Shown here one piece after another: positions 52,709 through 57,283 of a stretch of 57,283 nt of DNA (position 1 is the first letter of the stretch; the number at the start of each line of letters is the position of its first letter). A model generated the notes under the pieces. The model did not search any database. It was given only the letters and a program-made list of their open reading frames with translations, and had not been told where the DNA came from. The position numbers and the translations under genes were made by a program. This stretch comes from Lachnospiraceae bacterium (GTDB lineage: Bacteria > Bacillota > Clostridia > Lachnospirales > Lachnospiraceae). Where the stretch lies: contig CAJTGB010000030.1 of NCBI GenBank assembly GCA_910575835.1, positions 1-57,283 of the forward strand. Direction: 5' to 3'.

Positions 52709-53599
52709 TTAATAGTCAACCTTTCTATAGATCCTCAACCCAATAATTCCATAAACTGCTGTAACCAGGAACATTACCATTGTAATTGCTGACGCCATTC
52801 CATAATTCATATTTTTCGTCGCTTCCATATATAATCTGTAAGCAAGCAGGGATGTTGTCGTCCCGGGTCCTCCCTTCGTCATCGCATACACGATCTCAAA
52901 GCTGTTAATCTGTGAGACACCCACGAAAATAATCATAATGATAAAGGTACGCATAACATACGGAAGCGATACATGGAAAAGAATCTTCCAGTTACTCGCA
53001 CCGTCTATCCTTGCCGACTCAAATAATTCTCCCGGAATTCCCTGGAACGCTGCAAGCATGATAATTGCAAAAAATGAGACATTTTTCCAGATATTTACAA
53101 TGATAACCGCCACCTGAGCGCCTGATTTATCCGCCAGCCATGTAAAATGATATCCCTCAAATCCAATCCTTCTGATCAGGTCATTCACAATTCCATAGGT
53201 ATCATCAAAAGCCCATAATGCCGCGATGGAAACAACGATCATCGAAAGCCCCCATGGAATCAATGCTACCGTACGGATCAGCTTCCTTCCTCCGAAGTTC
53301 TGCTTCATCAGTAATGCCAGTGCAACCCCTAAGACAATAATAAAACAGATGGATATCATCGTAAACTTAACCGTAAATGACAGAGACTCCAAGAACTGCT
53401 TATTCTTCGCAAGATTCCTTATATTCTGCAGACCGGCGAATTCTTTCTTTCTGCGTATCAGGTCGTAATCCAACAAACTATAGTAGGACATCGCTACAAC
53501 AGGGTATGCCGTCGTCCACAGTCTGATCACCAGAACCGGCAGGACGCACATCCATGCGAAGATTGTCTTTCTCCTGCTCAAAGTTATTTTTCTCTTCAT
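52709..53599 (-). CDS. Carbohydrate ABC permease (MsmF/LacF type)
   Basis: A 296-residue permease with six predicted membrane segments and the EAA-like loop (FESARIDGASNWKILFHVS). AAGGAG precedes the ATG. Together with the next permease it makes the channel of a type I importer. No ATPase gene is in the operon, so a shared MsmK/MalK-like ATPase encoded elsewhere is expected. Confidence 0.92.
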   Translation of the reverse strand: MKRKITLSRRKTIFAWMCVLPVLVIRLWTTAYPVVAMSYYSLLDYDLIRRKKEFAGLQNIRNLAKNKQFLESLSFTVKFTMISICFIIVLGVALALLMKQNFGGRKLIRTVALIPWGLSMIVVSIAALWAFDDTYGIVNDLIRRIGFEGYHFTWLADKSGAQVAVIIVNIWKNVSFFAIIMLAAFQGIPGELFESARIDGASNWKILFHVSLPYVMRTFIIMIIFVGVSQINSFEIVYAMTKGGPGTTTSLLAYRLYMEATKNMNYGMASAITMVMFLVTAVYGIIGLRIYRKVDY

Positions 53600-53689
53600 A
53601 TTTCTCCTTATACATACAAAAGTAAAAATTACTTTGGTGCCAATGATACTGCATCATTGACACCCTATTTGACAAAATTATTTCGCTGA

Positions 53690-54991
53690 TTAATTTTTCC
53701 CTAACAACTCGTCAATCTGCTGCTGTCCTTTTTCCAAACATTCTTCATAACTAATCTCATCCATCAGATATTCCTGCAAGGTACCTGTCACAGTATCCAT
53801 GTATTCACTATGTCTCTCACTCAATGTCCTTGCCTCAAAAGCATCGTCTTCTACATACTGCTTATGCTCTTCTACCGTAAGCAGACCATCGGTCAGCTCA
53901 GCATCATTCCATACATCCAGATTGGCCGTAGGTGAAAGCCGTCCGCATGCTTTCATATACAACGCCTGTGCTTCCGGCGACGCCATTAATTTTGCATATT
54001 CTTTAGCAGCTTCTTTTTTAGAAGACTTTTTATTCACTACCCACATCCAGGAACTCATAGGCGTCTTATTTGTCTTGAATTCAGGCATCGGTGCGCAGAT
54101 GATCTCCGAACCATACTTTCCGGCATTTTCATATGAAGGTACTGAGCCTGCCCACTGGAAATACATTGCTGCATTCCCATCTACGAACTTCTGGTTTCCG
54201 GTCTCATAATCTACACTAAGATTATCAATACTGGTAACCTTATAAGTATGGACCAAATCATACATGAACTTGATCGCCTCTTTTGTACCGTCCAATGTCC
54301 AGTCATAGAAATTTCCTCCGAACATCAGACACCATCTGTTCAAGTTATCCTGAAGGTGCGATGCCTTATCCCATGCCTCCAAAAGCCCGTATTTGCCATC
54401 CTTCGTAAGCTTCTTTGCAGCATCAATAAATTCTTCCTGATCAGTTGGTATCGCAATATCAGCATCATCAAACATTTTCTTGTTCACAAAGAAGAGAATA
54501 CCCGCAAAATCTGCCGGAACTCCATAGATATGTCCGTCTTTCTTTAAAAATTTGTCCTCATATCCTTCAAGAAATTCGCTCATATCTTCTTCCGTAACTA
54601 CGTCCTCGATCGGCTCCAAAAAATCAGCGCTCATGAAAGAAAGCTGCATGATCTCATCAATAAAATACACGTCTACAGAATCATCACCTGATGCAAGCAT
54701 CGTCGTTGCCTTATTCACTGTATCGGCATACAGAAGCGGCTCTGCTTCAAAATTAACCTTAAAATCCAGATTTTCTTCTACATATTTCTTGAATTCTTTC
54801 CCGTATTCATCTTCATTGATCGCCGGAGTATAAACCGTGATCTCCGTATCCGCAGACACTTCTTCCTGCTCGGTTTCCTGTCCCGCTCCTGCATCTTCCT
54901 CAGCCGTTGAACACCCGGATAATATCATAGAACTCATACAGATTCCTGACAATAACAATGCTGTTCCTTTTCTTACTTTTCCCCATTTCAT
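53690..54991 (-). CDS. Sugar-binding lipoprotein of the ABC importer
   Basis: A 433-residue extracellular solute-binding protein. The lipoprotein signal ends in LSGC with the modified cysteine C27, followed by an acidic linker and a family-1 binding fold (ITVYTPAINEDEYG; GKYGLLEAWD; VNKKSSKKEAAKEYAKL). It captures sugars or oligosaccharides and delivers them to the two permeases. AAAGGAG precedes the ATG. A terminator separates it from the kinase gene, so it probably has its own promoter. Confidence 0.92.
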   Translation of the reverse strand: MKWGKVRKGTALLLSGICMSSMILSGCSTAEEDAGAGQETEQEEVSADTEITVYTPAINEDEYGKEFKKYVEENLDFKVNFEAEPLLYADTVNKATTMLASGDDSVDVYFIDEIMQLSFMSADFLEPIEDVVTEEDMSEFLEGYEDKFLKKDGHIYGVPADFAGILFFVNKKMFDDADIAIPTDQEEFIDAAKKLTKDGKYGLLEAWDKASHLQDNLNRWCLMFGGNFYDWTLDGTKEAIKFMYDLVHTYKVTSIDNLSVDYETGNQKFVDGNAAMYFQWAGSVPSYENAGKYGSEIICAPMPEFKTNKTPMSSWMWVVNKKSSKKEAAKEYAKLMASPEAQALYMKACGRLSPTANLDVWNDAELTDGLLTVEEHKQYVEDDAFEARTLSERHSEYMDTVTGTLQEYLMDEISYEECLEKGQQQIDELLGKN

Positions 54992-55152
54992 AGTGTTGTC
55001 TCCTTTCCTATTTGTTTATCTTCTACGTACAAGATCTATTGTTACAATATCATATCGTTTCATCTAAAACATACAAATATTTATCTAATTTTTATATTTT
55101 TATATCCATTTTGTACATTTTACTGTCACAAAATTTTCCGCCTGCAGCAAAT

Positions 55153-55198
55153 AGGGCTGCTATCTCAAGAAAACATTCTTGCTATAGCAGCCCTTTTT
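55153..55198. terminator. Terminator between the kinase and the transporter genes
   Basis: AGGGCTGCTAT (55153-55163) pairs with ATAGCAGCCCT (55184-55194), with an AAGAA/TTCTT extension in the loop. T run on the plus strand, shorter AT run on the minus. Confidence 0.85.
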
Positions 55199-57005
55199 AT
55201 TCGTATATAATCTCCGGCAATGTAATCTGCACACACGCTCCCAAAGATGCCTCTAAAAGCTCTATTCCATAATCTTCGCCATAATGCAGACGAATCCTCT
55301 GACAACAATTCTGCAGTCCATAGCTTCCAGTCGGGATCAGGTTATCCAACGCTAAAGTCTCATTAATCTGCTTCATTTTCTGCAATGGAATTCCCGGTCC
55401 ATTGTCAGAAATCCGAATATAGATCCTGTCACCGCAGGTAACCCGGATCTGAATCGACAAATCAAAATCCGGCTCCGAAAAATCTCCATGAACAATGGAA
55501 TTCTCCACGATCGGCTGGAGTGTGAACTTGGGAATTCCGCATTCTGCAATGTGAGGCTTACAGCAAATATCCCACTTTATACGTCCGTCATATCCTTCAT
55601 ACTCTATCTGAAGATAAGATGAGATCATCTCCAACTCATCCCTGATACAGATAATATCCTGCCCCTTGCTCAGTGATATCCGATAGAACTGCGACAGAGA
55701 TTGAATCAGCCTACCGGCAGTTTCTTTCTTGTCCATTAGCATACAGATCCGAATCGTATCAAGGGAATTATAGAGAAAATGCGGACTGATCTGCTCTTGC
55801 AGGATCGTCAGCTTCGACTTCTCAATCTCCAGTTCATGTGCCTGAATCCTGTGGTTCAACTGCGCATTCTTTTTCAGAAGATTGCTGAAAGAGATGATAA
55901 TATCATCAATTTCATCTCTGTAATCCATATCCTGTATCAGATCATCCAGTATCTCCCCCGTATCCATGGATGACGTCAGCTCTTCCTCCTGAATATCATT
56001 AATCGCATGTGAAAAATAATTGATCCTTTTAGAGAAGGCGTTCGGAAAAATGATAACCGCGGTCACACACAACGCCACAGTGAATACGAATACCAGAAAC
56101 TCCCCCAAAAGCAATGCTTTATTCACATTAACCAGCTCTTTTCCCGGCAGTTCAAATTCATAGATCCAATCTGTAAATGAACTCTTCGTTCTCGCCTGAT
56201 ACCTGGAATCGGAAGCCGAATACGCTATATGGAACAAAGCGTCGTCTAATGCGGAAACATCTTTTTCTGCGGGAACACTGCTATATAGGATCTTCTCTCC
56301 ATCTTTGACAGATAATGAAACCGTATTTTCAGATGAGAAAAGGATCTGATCCATCATATTCTCCACATCAATATCAATAAAATAGACTGCTATGATCTCC
56401 CCCTTTATATTCTTTATCACCTTGTAAAAGCTCAGTATCGACGGCGATTCGTCAATATATGCTTCATCGGCTGACAATACGGTGTCCGCAGGCGTATACA
56501 GATAATCCAGCCTGTTCACTCCTGATGTTTTCAGCGCAATATCCCGGAGCAGGGAATTAATATCTTCCAAAGGGAAAAAATGAAAGCTGTCCCCGGTAGT
56601 AAACGGAAGCATATCTGAGTAAATCCGTATCTTCTTCACATCATAGACATATTCTAAGCTGGTTACCGTTGCACGAAGCACCTCAAACTGAGAAAGAGAG
56701 GAAGAAGAGATATCCTTCTTCTGTGAATCATAAGACAGCGCCCTCGAAAAGGTAGATGAAAGAGAATCCTGCATACTGATGATCTGTTCCAGCTTGGCTT
56801 CTATCTGCTGAGTCTTTAGCTTAGAGTTAGAGTTCAGATTATTCATATAATCATTTTGCAGATAATCATTAATAATGACCAACGCAATGATAATAGCTGA
56901 CAATAGCGGAATCATAGCCGTGAAAATAAACGCCCATGTCAGTTTGGAGCGGAATGTAGAAAAATATCTCAGAATCCATCTTCTGCCTTTGTTCATATCA
57001 ATCAC
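55197..57005 (-). CDS. YesM-type sensor histidine kinase
   Basis: A 602-residue membrane kinase of the LytS/YesM group. Membrane segments lie near residues 19-41 and 295-315 with an external sensor domain between. A HAMP-like linker follows, then the phospho-acceptor box QISPHFLYNSLDTIRI and the ATPase region (DNGPGIPL, then GSYGLQNCCQRI). It should phosphorylate the YesN-type regulator in the same locus. A GTG start with GGAAGG eight bases upstream is used; an ATG three codons on is possible. Confidence 0.9.
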   Translation of the reverse strand: MIDMNKGRRWILRYFSTFRSKLTWAFIFTAMIPLLSAIIIALVIINDYLQNDYMNNLNSNSKLKTQQIEAKLEQIISMQDSLSSTFSRALSYDSQKKDISSSSLSQFEVLRATVTSLEYVYDVKKIRIYSDMLPFTTGDSFHFFPLEDINSLLRDIALKTSGVNRLDYLYTPADTVLSADEAYIDESPSILSFYKVIKNIKGEIIAVYFIDIDVENMMDQILFSSENTVSLSVKDGEKILYSSVPAEKDVSALDDALFHIAYSASDSRYQARTKSSFTDWIYEFELPGKELVNVNKALLLGEFLVFVFTVALCVTAVIIFPNAFSKRINYFSHAINDIQEEELTSSMDTGEILDDLIQDMDYRDEIDDIIISFSNLLKKNAQLNHRIQAHELEIEKSKLTILQEQISPHFLYNSLDTIRICMLMDKKETAGRLIQSLSQFYRISLSKGQDIICIRDELEMISSYLQIEYEGYDGRIKWDICCKPHIAECGIPKFTLQPIVENSIVHGDFSEPDFDLSIQIRVTCGDRIYIRISDNGPGIPLQKMKQINETLALDNLIPTGSYGLQNCCQRIRLHYGEDYGIELLEASLGACVQITLPEIIYE

Positions 57006-57052
57006 CCATTAAACCTTCCATTTCAGATTTCATCGTAACTATCCGGCAATCC

Positions 57053-57088
57053 AAAAAAGCACACCGACAACTCGAACTGCCGATGTGC
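57053..57088 (-). terminator. Terminator upstream of the kinase gene
   Basis: On the minus strand GCACATCGGCA pairs with TGTCGGTGTGC (57059-57069 and 57078-57088), using two G-T pairs, and is followed by TTTTTT. It ends the transcript of the gene tail to its right. Confidence 0.85.
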
Positions 57089-57108
57089 CTCTCTACTGCA
57101 TGTTCAAT

Positions 57109-57177
57109 TCATACTACCGCTTCCAGGATCTCTTTATCATCTACCTGAATCCATTTTACCCCAATCTCTTTCTTTAC
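57109..57177 (-). pseudogene. C-terminal tail of a truncated gene
   Basis: A coherent tail (VKKEIGVKWIQVDDKEILEA, then VV and stop at 57109) ends 20 bases before a terminator. To its right the frame meets a stop near the hairpins of a putative IS end. The gene seems to have lost its 5' part. Family unknown. Confidence 0.45.
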
Positions 57178-57283
57178 ATTAAAACTCAACTACCACCGTC
57201 TGAAGACGGTGGGTTGTTGTGGTCTAAAGACCACTTTTTGCGCCTGAAAGTCGCTTGCAGGCTAAAGCCTGTTTCATTTGCGA
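57178..57283. mobile_element. Possible IS200/IS605-type element end
   Basis: Three compact hairpins follow each other: CCACCGTC-TGAA-GACGGTGG (57193-57212), GTGGTC-TAAA-GACCAC (57219-57234, followed by five T) and CAGGC-TAAA-GCCTG (57258-57271). The left neighbour is TCTTTAC, which resembles the TTAC-like target some members use. No transposase is visible in the window. The call rests on hairpin style only. Confidence 0.5.

Overview
The window looks like a chromosomal piece of a Gram-positive, anaerobic Clostridia member, most likely a Lachnospiraceae of the Dorea / [Clostridium] scindens type. The reasons are strong AGGAGG ribosome-binding sites, tRNAs without encoded CCA, a single-chain PurL of about 1,255 residues, a SleB/CwlJ-type hydrolase, YesM/YesN-type regulation of sugar transporters and the TIGR03915/TIGR03916 repair pair. 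The genus is inferred from gene content only.

Region 1 (1-14.6 kb) is the integrase-proximal end of a prophage (or related integrative element) lying against the 3' end of a tRNA-Leu gene. On the minus strand is an early/replication operon: zinc-ribbon and HTH proteins, DUF1351, an ERF-type annealing protein, a NinB-like protein, a RusA-like resolvase, a replisome organiser, a primase-helicase, and a Dam-type methylase cut by the window edge. Many of its genes are translationally coupled. A divergent pair of closely related XRE repressors flanks an operator-rich 215-bp region. Rightward follow an ImmA/IrrE-type protease, a HicAB pair bracketed by a 20-bp direct repeat, a lipoprotein and the tyrosine integrase.

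Region 2 (14.6-31.5 kb) is core chromosome. It holds a DUF5662 protein, a LysR regulator, a TPP-riboswitch-controlled thiM followed by a 5'-truncated thiD, a DedA-response regulator-kinase operon with 11-bp repeats in front, an Eis-like acetyltransferase, ispF, tRNA-Met and tRNA-Val, and gdhA. It ends with a c-di-GMP signalling block: hybrid kinase, REC-HD-GYP-GGDEF protein, stand-alone Hpt, and a divergent PilZ protein.

Region 3 (31.5-45.6 kb) holds purL, a TIGR01906-type membrane protein, a nuclease-helicase of the DinG/XPD group, the TIGR03915/TIGR03916 repair pair behind a LexA-like double operator, a TetR regulator, glgB, a cell-wall hydrolase and a DUF1015 protein.

Region 4 (45.6-48.4 kb) is a scar-like stretch: an orphan tyrosine recombinase, a structured repeat also found in front of glgB, two gene remnants arranged head to head, a 164-bp palindromic MITE-like element and a small nuclease-like fragment.

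Region 5 (48.4-57.3 kb) is a carbohydrate uptake and oxidation locus read leftward: YesM-type kinase, then sugar-binding lipoprotein, two ABC permeases, YesN-type regulator, a Gfo/Idh/MocA oxidoreductase and a zinc dehydrogenase. No transporter ATPase is encoded here, so a shared MsmK-type ATPase elsewhere is likely. The right edge shows a row of hairpins resembling an IS200/IS605-type end, next to a truncated gene tail.
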